From assembly GCA_036874045.1 (NCBI GenBank), contig JAZBRI010000010.1, positions 1,818,001-1,882,000 of the forward strand: a DNA stretch of 64,000 nt. Direction: 5' to 3'. Under the pieces are notes generated by a model, which ran no database searches, was not told where the DNA came from, and saw nothing but the letters and a program-made list of their open reading frames with translations. This DNA is from Cymodocea nodosa (lineage: Eukaryota; Streptophyta; Magnoliopsida; Alismatales; Cymodoceaceae). Below, piece by piece: positions 11,114 through 21,528 of the stretch. Position 1 is the first letter of the stretch. Each line of letters begins with the position of its first letter. Both the position numbers and the translations under genes were made by a program.

Positions 11114-13201
11114 TATTTAGAATGAAAAGGTGCATATTATTAACGGTTAAATGATGGTTAATTGCATAATATCTAGCTTATCATATGAGAATTAAGCCAT
11201 TATGTTATAATTGCACTATTATATGCTTTAATTAAAGAATTTGCTTAATTTTGGGGAATTAATGTCAATTTAGTACATTTCTGAACTGTCGATAAGTTGC
11301 AGGCTATGAAATTCTTAAGTATCCAAATTTTCTGATATTTTGGACAATTATGTTTAACATACCGAACATATTTCGGATAGTTATGTTTAATAGACCAAAC
11401 ATGTATCGAATAGTTATGTTTATATTGCCGAACAGTTATGTTTTAAAAGAATATTTTATTATTTCCTAAAATACACGTGTCGAAACCATAATGCTTGACT
11501 TAAGTGAACTTTCAGTGAGTTAGCTGTAACTATCTGAAAATGCATCTGAGCATCAGATAGTTAGACCTGTAACTCTCCGAAATGTTTCTTTTATTATTAA
11601 ACTGTTGTTGACACGTGTCATGTTTTGGTAAAGTGACTTAAGTGGATTTTTGGTGAGTTATTTGTAACTATCCGAAATGCATCTAAGCATCAGATAGTTA
11701 AGTTTGTAAGTATCCGAAATGCACCTGAGCATCGGATAGTTAAATTTATGCATGTGTTTTATAGTTAAATCAACGAGGTAAGTCCGTTGAGTTATCTGTA
11801 ACTTCATGGACTATTTATTTTCTAATATGTCACTGTAGCAATTGCAGAAACAGGACAATTGGAAGGAACAACCACGATTGCACGTATCACCCGGGAATTC
11901 ACTCGTCGAAGGGAGAAGAAAGCATCGCCGTTGATATGAATGAAGGAAATCCAACCAACCATTCAAGTAGAAGCAGTTACTACTAAAGAAATATAAAAGA
12001 AAAGAAGAAAAAGAAGTAAAGTGTGTGATCGATGGACGGCTAGTGTGTACAGAGGAGGAGCACCGAGCTTTCTGCAAGCAGTATCGGTAATTCTCCAAAG
12101 TATAACACCAACCATCGTTACCATCACCACTACAATCACCAACCATCAGAGGTCTATGAGAATACTTTCTAGATGTCAGGTCGATTCCGAGCCAAACACG
12201 GTGCTTGACAACCACTGTGAGGAGTGATCGCATCGCGGGAAGGGAAGCCATTTTCACCAAGCGCCGACTCATATTTCAGGAGATCGTAAAGCTTCTAGCC
12301 TTGACTTCGGGTTGATGCTTGTATGTTGAAGAGGAGATTATCTTGCAATTCTGGACTTGCGATTCTATAGGGAGAGGAGAGAGGATTATAAGTGGTTTAA
12401 TTTTCAATGGTGTAATTGCGTCGTATGTAGTGACAGAAGTATTTACTGTCGATTGAGATTACTTTACATTTCACCTTTCGCCCATTTCCATGTTCATATT
12501 AAAACAAAAATACCAAAAACAACTTATCTGATATTGTATGTTGTATTTGAGTGTTGTATTGTTTGTGTTGTATCGTGATTAATGTTATCTTTGTCAGTGT
12601 TGTGATTGATTTATGTTTGTTTTAGTTTTACAGTTTACTCAAATTGGTTCATTCAAAAGACTTAAAGATTTTAATGGTTGCTGTTTGAATTATCTGAATG
12701 TTAGTATTGCTTAATGATAAATCCAGTGTTTACTAACATTAAAGAGCTTAATTGATGTTATTTACAATCTGTGGAACCGCCCAATGGTTGGCCGAATTCC
12801 TCTGTAAATAACAATATTTAAAAAGAAAAGATAGGCTCGTGGAGTTAACTTAAGTCTACGAGGTTAGTTCGTTGAGTTAGCTATAAGTCAACGAACTTTG
12901 TCTGTTGAGTTAATTGTAATTCAACAGAGGGCTTATTGAATATATAAATTTGATTGTTAACAAACGGATAGTTCTAAACTCTTAAGCAATTCCTTGTGGG
13001 ATCGACCTGTACTTGCATAATGATATAATAGACACTGTGCACTTACAGTTAAAGTACAAATTGGAATTAATATCTAAATTATATTAAAGGTTGTTTGTTT
13101 ACTTCTAAAAGAAAAATAATAGGCAAAAAGATAAATTAACTAAGTAAAAACAGAAGTTAACAAATCATAGTTTTTCTAGTGCTTTGCTGGAGATCCAAAC
13201 A
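11114..13201 (+). mobile_element. Athila-type 5' LTR, plus orientation
   Basis: It starts at TATTTAGAATG (TG mutated to TA) with the family's GTGCATATTATTAACGG word. It ends GAGATCCAAACA, identical to the end of the LTR at 36984 on the opposite strand. Length is 2088 bp. It includes TCGGATAGTTA arrays in U3 (11330-11740), a TATA box, a GC-richer R segment and TAACTCAACG-type islands (about 12830-12920). Its 3' end contains a primer-site-like unit. It lacks the copia-like block present in three sister LTRs. Confidence 0.8.
11992..11999 (+). promoter_or_regulatory. TATA box of the Athila LTR
   Basis: TATAAAAG follows an A-rich run and precedes a purine-rich stretch. Its position relative to the LTR ends is shared with the other family LTRs, which supports it as the transcription start region. 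Confidence 0.55.
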
Positions 13202-13260
13202 AGTTTTTTTGGTATCGTGCTAGCCAAGCGAAAAAGTTTTATGGCGCCATTGCCGGGGAA
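13169..13260 (+). repeat. Three tandem 33-bp primer-site-like units at the LTR/leader joint
   Basis: Units start with AGTTTT at 13169, 13202 and 13235. The third holds the real primer site TGGCGCCATTGCCGGGGA (13242-13259). The first holds TAGTGCTTTGCTGGAGA and the second TGGTATCGTGCTAGCCA, both readable as decayed versions. The first unit falls inside the LTR as defined by its AAACA end. Confidence 0.7.
13242..13259 (+). other. Athila primer binding site (tRNA-Asp type)
   Basis: TGGCGCCATTGCCGGGGA differs by one base from TGGCGCCGTTGCCGGGGA, the complement of the plant tRNA-Asp 3' end used by Athila elements. It lies 40 bp after the LTR end because of the extra primer-site-like unit in between. 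Confidence 0.8.
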
Positions 13261-13312
13261 TTGAATTGAATTGAATTGGATCGAATTGAATTGACTAGAA
13301 TTGAATTGATAT
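13257..13312 (+). repeat. (GAATT)n microsatellite after the primer site
   Basis: The leader just after the primer site is made of GAATT repeats with a few interruptions. Element B has the same expansion (63343-63377). The Athila 5' ends at 5400 and 28920 lack it. Confidence 0.75.
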
Positions 13313-13368
13313 AAGCAACTGTTAGAGCTGTTTCGTTTTAATAGCCAGAGTGTTGTGTGTTTTCTTCT

Positions 13369-15880
13369 ATGATTGAGAATATGCCATATGCTTATGCTCA
13401 AAGATTTCTGAAACCAGTAATTAGCATATGTGAATTCTGTAATTCTGAAGGACATGACATTTCTGACTGTTTGAAACTAAGACGTTTACAGATGGTTAGA
13501 TCCATGAACAACAAATGAATTATCCTCAATATAATAGAGCCAAGTATGAGAATCCTATAGTTTACCCAACTGATGGTTAGTATGGAATGTGTAATATGTT
13601 GAGAGACACTGAAGTTTGAGATAGGTATGACAGACTGGAGCATAGTATAGAGCAAAACCTGGACAAACTAGAATACTTTATGTGTCAGCAACAAGAAGTC
13701 AACCAATTAAACTATAAGGAAGCATATTCAGAACCTAAAAAGGATATAATTTACGAAACTTAAAAAACCATAATGAAAATTGATCAAAAATTGAATGCAA
13801 TGAGATTAGATGATCTAGAAAGAAAATTAAAAGCATTAGACGAATATACAATAAAAATACAAGTTATGCAACAAGACAATGAAAATTATAATATTATAAA
13901 CCTGCATAATTTGCAAAATATACAGCAAATAGAAAATATTAATGCAAGAGAATTTAAAGAATGCACTTTAAAACTAAAAACAATTGAAGATCATAATCAC
14001 GAAAATGATATACAAAAACATCATGAGAGTAACGAAAATCTGGAAGATGTTTGTGTAACATTAAGATCTGAAACTGATATACCACCAAGAACTCAAAATG
14101 AAAATAATATGAAGGTGGACAAGAGTAAAAATGAAAATGATAATGAAAATGTAATAACTGAAAATCTAGAAATCATTGAAGAACAATCTGAATCTGCTAA
14201 TGAAGCTAAAAATGATCAAACAAATCAACTGAAAGAAAAAGAATCTTTTAAATCATAATCTTTAGCACCCTATCCTGAAAGATTACAACAAATAATACCT
14301 GAAAAACAAGAAAAAATTAGAGAAATTTTTGAAAAAGTACAAGTTAACATTCCTTTTTTAGATCTATTGCAGAAAATGTCACCTTGTGCTAAATTTCTGA
14401 AAGATTGGTGTACTAGGAAAAGAGAGCGAAAAGTTCTTAGAAATGTCTTTTTAGCTGAGCAAAGTAGTTCCCTATTTCTACCACAAATCCCTAAAAAGTT
14501 ATCTAATCCTGGAATCCCTGTTATATCATGCACCATAGGAAATATCATTCTAGAAAGAACCTTAATAGACTTAGGTGCAGGTATAAATGTTATGCCAAGT
14601 GATATATTTGCATCCTTAGGATTAGAAAGCTTAATTCCTACTAGTAAAGTTATTCAATTAGTTGATAGAAGTATAAGATACCCTAGAGGAAAAATAGAGG
14701 ATGTCTTAATTAAAATCAAAAATTTAATATATCCTATTGATATTGTAATTTTGGATTCCCAACAAATTAAACATAAAAATAGTGATACATCTTTAATTTT
14801 GGGAAGGCCATTTTTAGAAACATCAAGGCCTGTTATAAATTGTAAAATTGGAGTAATGAAGTTAGCATATAGTAATGAGGATACTCAATTAAATATTTTC
14901 AAACCAGAAAGGTTTGAGGACTTAGAAATGTCCTTACATACCATAGACTTTTTAGAGGATGAATGAGATATGTTAGATGATGTGATTGAAGAAGAATTAA
15001 ATAGGCGAATCAATTCTGAAACTTTATAGGAAAGTGAAAGCATAAACATAGAAAGAGATCAAGAAGAAATTAATTAAGAAAATGATGATGTTCAATTAGG
15101 AGCTCTTGCTTCTGATGGGCAGCATTTAGAATTAAAACATTTACCTTCTAAATTAACCTATATATTTCTGGAAGATAAACGAACCTGTCCAATCATTATT
15201 GCTTCAGATTTAAAAGAGGATCAAATAGCTAAATTAAAAGATGTAGTAAAAAGTTATAAAGAAGCAATAGGATGGACTATGACTGATATAAAAGGGTTAC
15301 GTTCAACTTTATGCTGTCACCACATATATTTAAAAGAGAATGCTAAACCTGTTAGAATTCTTGAGAGGAGATTAAATCCAAATCTTAAAGAAGTAGTCAG
15401 GAAGGAAATAGTGAAATGGTTAGATAATGACATAATTTATCCGATTTCTAATAGCTCGTGGGTTAGTCCAATCCATGTAGTTCCCAAGAAATCAGGATTA
15501 ACAATTATTAAGAATGAAAGTCAAGACTTGATACCTACTAGAATTCAATCAGGCTAGAGAGTATGTATAGACTATAGAAAGCTGAATGTTGTGACTAGGA
15601 AAGATCATTTTCCCTTACCTTTTATAGATCAAATGCTGGAAAGATTAGCAGGGCAAGAATATTTTTGTTTCCTAGACGGGTATTCAGGTTATAATCAAAT
15701 TCCAGTAGCAATAGAGGATCAAGAGAAAATAACTTTAACCTGTCCTAATGGAACTTATGCTTTTAAGAGAATGCCATTCAGATTATGCAATGCGCCAGCT
15801 ACCTTTCAAAAGTGTATGCAGGGCATATTTCTTAGAATGACTGAAGATTTTTTAGAAATATTTATGGATGATTTTATTGT
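13369..15880 (+). pseudogene. Athila-type polyprotein remnant: zinc knuckle, protease, reverse transcriptase (3' truncated)
   Basis: The frame opens at the ATG at 13369. It has a CCHC knuckle (CEFCNSEGHDISDC), then a one-base deletion near 13500, then a charged coiled-coil region and LRSETDIPPR before the protease. The protease (about 14520-14870) keeps [10 protein letters not shown], with the catalytic Asp, and LILGRPFL. Reverse transcriptase follows: KEIVKWLDNDIIYPIS, FLDGYSGYNQ, MPFRLCNAPATFQ and FMDDF at the active site. The sequence stops at FMDDFIV (15880), where copia gag begins in the same frame. Stops at about 14256, 14964, 15027, 15075 and 15555 kill the frame. The N-terminal Gag domain expected of Athila is absent. 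It is flanked upstream by its own LTR and primer site and downstream by foreign sequence, so it cannot be autonomous. Confidence 0.85.
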
Positions 15881-18800
15881 ATGTAAACTGGAAAATAAGA
15901 ATATTAGAAAATCTTCATCCATTATGGAAGAAGAAAATTATTTCCTGTCTACTACTTTAGAAAAGTTTAAATGTGATAATGAAAATCATGCTAGAGATTT
16001 GCAAAAATTTAGATTTAATGAATGTATCTTGCATGAAGAAATACAGAATATAAATGCTAAAAAATTAAAGATAGAATCTGAAAATGAAATGTTGAGAAAC
16101 AATATAAATGAACTTGAATTAGAAATAGATAAATTAAAACAGAGAGAGCAAGATTTAAATTCTACTTTTGAGAAATGGAATTTAAGTCAAACTAAGTTAG
16201 ACAAACTAACTAGTACCCCTACGGTGTCTTATAAATTTGGCTTAGGATTTGATTATCCTGAATCTCAAGCTAATAAAGGATTTATTAGTTGTAGTTCAAG
16301 TAAATCTAAGACTAAAATTCCTTTTATTATGAAACAAGGTAATAAATATGTAGAAGTAGATACTTCAAGGGATGAATCATGTAGTAATAATATAAATCAA
16401 TGTGATTTGTCAAATTATACTTCCAACATGACTATAAATGTTTCTAAAAATCTTGTTTCTTGTTCTGGAAATTCAGTTTCTAATGTTTCTAAAATTTCAG
16501 GCAATTGTAGTAAATTGAAAATTCAGAAACCTGAGCATGTAATTCAATACACTGGTATTAGACAAATTACTCATTCTACATGTGAAAAAACAAAAAATTC
16601 TTGTGTAGAAAAAGATTTTGTATGTACGGAAAGTGTTAATACAAGTACAAAATCTTGATATGAACTTATAGAAATGTATAAGCATGACCAAAATAAATTA
16701 ACATCTGATAAAAATATGTTTGGTCTTGATTATACTACATCTAAAAACAAAAAGAAGAAATATGCGTTTAATGAACTTGGTCCTCAACAACATTGGGTAC
16801 CAAGAAAAAGTTTTTCTTAATTTGTGTTGTAGGAGAAAACAACATCAAAATGGATTTTGGACAATAGAGCGTCAAGTCACATGACCGGACAAAAAAGTCT
16901 ATTACAAAATTTTACAACTACCATGAAAGGAAGTGTAACATTTGGAAACAAAAGCAAAGATAAAATCATAGGTATGGGCAATGTTCAAATAACTCCTACT
17001 TGCGTTATTTCGAATGTACTATATGTAGAAAACCTAGGATTTAATTTGCTGAGTGTCATAAAACTAACTGAAAATGGATATTATGTAGTGTTTGAAGATA
17101 ATGTATGCAAAATAATTGATAAAAATACAGATGAAATTAAGTTTATTGCTAAAAAAAAAGGTTCTGTATGTATTTTATCTTTACCTTCTAATGTAGTTGA
17201 TTTAAATTCATGTTTGCTAGCTGAAACTAGTGATGTATATCTATGGCATAGAAGGATTGGGCATATAAATATGAGACTGTTACATAAACTATCTAGAAAA
17301 CATTTAGTGAGAGGTTTACCAAAGATTAAATACTCAAAGAACTTTATGTGTGATGCATGTGAGTTAGGTAAACTTCACAAAAACTCTTTTAAATCCAAAA
17401 CTAATATTTCAAGCAAGAGAGTCTTAGAACTTATACATATGGATCTATTTGGACTAACAAGAATCATGAGTCTTGGTGGTAAACGATATGTATTTGTTTT
17501 AGTAGATGACTTCTCTAGATACACTTGGGTATATTTTCTAGCATCTAAGACAGAAGTTTTTGAAAAATTTAAAATGTTTTGCAATTTTGTTCAAAATGAG
17601 CAAAGTGTCTCTATTCAAAAACTTAGGAGTGATCATGGAACTGAATTTGATAATGATCAAATGGATAACTATTGTAATGAGCATGGCATTGATCACAGAT
17701 TTTCTTTTCCAAGAGCACCATGTCAAAATGGTGTTGTTGAGAGAAAGAATAGATCACTTCAAGAAATGGCCAGAACTATGTTGAATGAACATAAGTTACC
17801 TCAAAATCTTTGGGCTGAAGCAGTAAATACAGCTTGTTATGTTATTAACAGAAGTCATTTAAGACCTCATGTTAATAAAACTCCTTTTGAAATTATGTTT
17901 AATAGGAATCCAAAAATTTCCTATATGAAACCATTTGGCTGCAAGTGTTTTATTCTTAATACTAAGAATAAAAGGGATAAATTTCAAGTCAAATCAGATG
18001 AAGGAATTTTTGTAGGTTACTCTACTAGAAGTAAAGCCTATTGAGTATATAACAAGACTTCTAGGACTATTAAAGAAACCCTCCATGTAAGCTTCAATGA
18101 AAATTCTCTTAGAGAATCTCAATCTAAAGCTGATAATGATGATATGATCAATTTTCCAAATGAGTTAGAGATCAATAGAGAGATTGATGATTTATCTGAG
18201 AAAATCAAAAATATGAACTTAAATGATCAAACTAATGATGAAAGTGATGGACTTTCAGATGTTGATGAGAATATTTAGGAAAATCAGAGAAATTTGCGTT
18301 ATTCTTCATCACATCCCATTACTCAAGTCATTGGTAATATTATTGAGGGAGTTAAAACTAGAGCTTCAGTAAATTTAAATAGTATGTGTATGTTTGTTTC
18401 TATGGTGGAACCAAGGAATATACAAGAAGCATTATCTGATGAAAATTGGATAGTGGCAATGCAAGAAGAACTAAATCAATTCATCAGAAATGATGTATGA
18501 GAATTAGTCTCTCCACCAGAAAATCAGTCCATAATAGGTACAAAGTGGATTTTTAGAAACAAAACTAACGAAACTGGTCAAATTATAAGGAATAAAGCTA
18601 GATTAGTTGCACAAGGGTATACACAAGAAGAAGGATTAGATTATGATGAAACATTTGCTCCTGTGGCTAGGTTAGAAAGTATTAGAATATTATTGGCCTA
18701 TGCTTGTTATATGGATTTTAAATTATATCAAATGGATGTAAAGAGTGCATTTCTAAATGGTTTAATTAATGAAGAAGTCTATGTAAAACAATCACCTGGA

Positions 18801-19925
18801 TTTGAAGATATTAAAAATCCTGACTTTGTGTATAAATTGAAGAAAGCCTTATATGGTTTGAAGCAAGCACCTAGATTATGGTATGAAAGATTATCTACTT
18901 TTTTAATAGAAAAAGGCTATATCATGGGAAAAGTGGATCATACTCTATTTATTAAGAGAGATGGTAAAGATCAGATTGTTGTTCAAATATACATAGATGA
19001 TATAATCTTTGGAGCAACCTCTGATAAGTTGATAGAAATATTCTCTGAAGAGATGACTAATCAGTTTGAAATGAGTATGATAGGAGAACTTTCATATTTT
19101 CTAGGACTTCAAATTAAGCAAATGGATAAAGGTATATTTTTAAATCAGGAAAAGTATGCAGATGAAATGCTTAAGAAATTTAATTTTAATGATACAAGGA
19201 TTTGAGGAACTCCTATAAGTACTACTTTAAAGTTAGATATTGATGACATAGGAAAATCTATAGATCAAAGAAAATACAGAAGTATGATTGGTTCTTTACT
19301 TTATTTGATTGCTAGTAGACCTGATATTATGTTTGCTGTGTGTGTTTGTGCTAGATTTCAATCTAATCCTAAAGAATCACACTTAATTGCAATTAAAAGA
19401 ATATTTAGATATATACAAGGAACTAAAAATTTCAGACTGTATTATTCTAAGGATAGTTCAATAGATCTTATAGGATATACTGATGCTAATTATGCAGGAT
19501 CTAAATCTGATAGAAAGAGTACCAGTGGCACGTGTTAATTATTGGGAAATAATTTGGTGTCATGGTTTAGTAAAAAGCAAAACTGTGTAGCACTTTCTAC
19601 TACAGAAGCTGAATATGTTGCTGCTGCACTGTGTTGCACTTAGATTCTATGGATAAGGCAAACTTTAGAAGTTTTTGGATTATCTTATGATACAACTAAG
19701 ATTTATTGTGACAGTAGTTCTGCAATAAATCTTTCCAAAAATCCTGTATTACATTCAAGAGCAAAGTATATAGAGGTTAGACATCATTTTCTAAGAGATA
19801 ACGTAATTAAAGGAAAAATTAAATTAGAATTTGTGTCTAGTAAAAATCAATTAGCTGATATATTTACAAAACCTCTAGACGAAAATACATTCTGCAACAT
19901 TAGATTAAAATTTAGGTATTTGTAG
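15881..19925 (+). pseudogene. SIRE/Maximus-type Ty1/copia Gag-Pol remnant (5' truncated)
   Basis: One reading frame runs 4 kb without a frameshift but with about nine in-frame stops (for example 16656, 16818, 16830, 18042, 18276, 18498, 19203, 19536, 19641). Order: coiled-coil end of Gag; protease with DNRASSHMTG, where the family has DSG; integrase zinc finger (HRRIGH, CDACELGK) and core with LVDDFSRYTW, SDHGTEF and GVVERKN; reverse transcriptase with ARLVAQGYTQ, MDVKSAFLNG and active site YIDDIIFG; RNase H with SRPDIMFAVC and STTEAEYVAA. The order protease-integrase-RT-RNase H is diagnostic of Ty1/copia. The 5' LTR, primer site and N-terminal Gag are missing. At 15880/15881 the frame is fused to an Athila reverse transcriptase. 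An envelope-position ORF and a 3' LTR follow downstream. Confidence 0.9.
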
Positions 19926-21528
19926 GCTATGTGATGTGTAAAATGCTTAAACTCCACATAAAAAGATAAATATTATTGATGATATTGTTCACCTCATAGA
20001 TATTATATACTTATTATAAATATCTAAAGTAATATCTAAACTGCTGCTTAAGATACTATGTATTTATTGTAAAATCATAGTAGTATCTTATTGATTTTAA
20101 GTAGTTTATCAATTTTAATGGTTTTTACGATTTTAAGTGGAAGTGTAAATGAAAAACATTAAATATTTCTGACATTCTGAAATTTTGATTAAATGTTTTC
20201 TTTGAATCAAGGAAAATGCATATGATCATGCATAAATTTGACTTAATTGATTAAACTTGTAGAATAAGTTATATGTAACTCATCTTAAACTGTTAATCTA
20301 AAGTATAAGCTTATTGAAACTGATTCATATTCTTAGTACAATCATAGAAGTAAAAATTGTATGAGATTTGTGTTTTATTGCATCTGTATTAATGGAATAC
20401 ATATATACTATGCTTAAAATGAAAAGTGCTTACAAAGTGAAAATCTTTGAGAGTTTATTGATCAGTTTGATCACGAGCCTTTTGTACTTGAGTAGATAGG
20501 TATGTAAGGATTGTTGTCCTGAAAAAGGATTCTTTAAATCTGGCAACCTAAGGTCCTGATCAGATCTGGCATTGTTGACTGAAAGCTCATTACACGGGTA
20601 CATTAGAAAGCTCTTGTATAATTCAAGCTTTTCAAACTAACTTTTAAAGAAAATTATCAATATTTACTGTTTTAAAAAGAAAAAGTTGTTTCATTAATTA
20701 CAGATATCTTTGAATCGCATATAGTTTATACCAATATGACTTCTGATTTATTGAATCAACATTAGTACTTTTGAAAACGTTTATTTGAGATACATTCTTT
20801 TATTCTCCTTGAATTAATCGAATTGAGTTCAAAGTTGTGTTTTGATTCATATAAAGTAGGAATTGATTCTGGAAATCATTTTTGATGATGTCAGGATAAC
20901 GGAAGTCTTTGAAAAGAAAATGTAAAAGTATAGTTATACTTAACATCTATTGTCACTACAAGTATATTTTGTATTTTGATTGAATATATTTGAAGTATAT
21001 TTGTAAGGGGAGCATTAACAATATCAAAAATAGATTAATATAATTTAAAATACAAATCTTAGTTAATCTGAATTAATGTCCTCTTAAAATCTTGATGAAA
21101 TAATTTAAAAAGACAAATAAACTATTCTAGATTCAAAAGACAAAATGTTCAAATAGTTTATAATGTTCTCAAGATAATATTAAGTTTAGCATGTGTGGTG
21201 TTTTCGAAAGGTTTTAGTTGGAAGCATCCGAAACTTGTTTAAGTGTACTAACTAGACGTTATATTAGATAAGGTAACGTGTAAAACTGCCACTAGACAGT
21301 GTTTTACTCGTTAGGTTCGTTAACTCAACGAGTTATACTTAAATATTTCGAGTACCTTGATTGAATAAACTTTATTCAATATTTATTTAATTTCTAAACC
21401 CGACTTATCTTCACGTTGAGTTATACGCCTAAAAACCCTATTTAAACACTTATAACATGGGGACTTAGGTTATTTGTAAACTTTGTCAAGAAAATCTTTC
21501 CCACTTGTTGCTGTTACAACCTGCGACG
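19926..21528 (+). other. Copia spacer between pol and the envelope-position ORF; contains a segment shared with Athila elements
   Basis: No coding frame is supported. About 20100-21130 is recognisably homologous, in inverse orientation, to 39245-40150 and 53345-54360 of Athila elements A and B; 20466-20492 matches 39920-39946 of A base for base. Around 21300-21415 lie GTTAACTCAACGAGTTATAC and CACGTTGAGTTATACG, the island words seen in the Athila spacers. TATTTAAACACTTATA follows at about 21440, 75-90 bp upstream of the next ATG, and may be a core promoter. Confidence 0.6.

Noticed and set aside
11811..12272. 153-codon open frame antisense to the Athila LTR, with partial relatives at 6357-6545, 29900-30060 and 37950-38147
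   Set aside because: It recurs only because the LTRs themselves are homologous. Length and C-terminus vary between copies, no domain is recognisable, and it overlaps the likely R region. Kept only as a note that an antisense transcript could be looked for.
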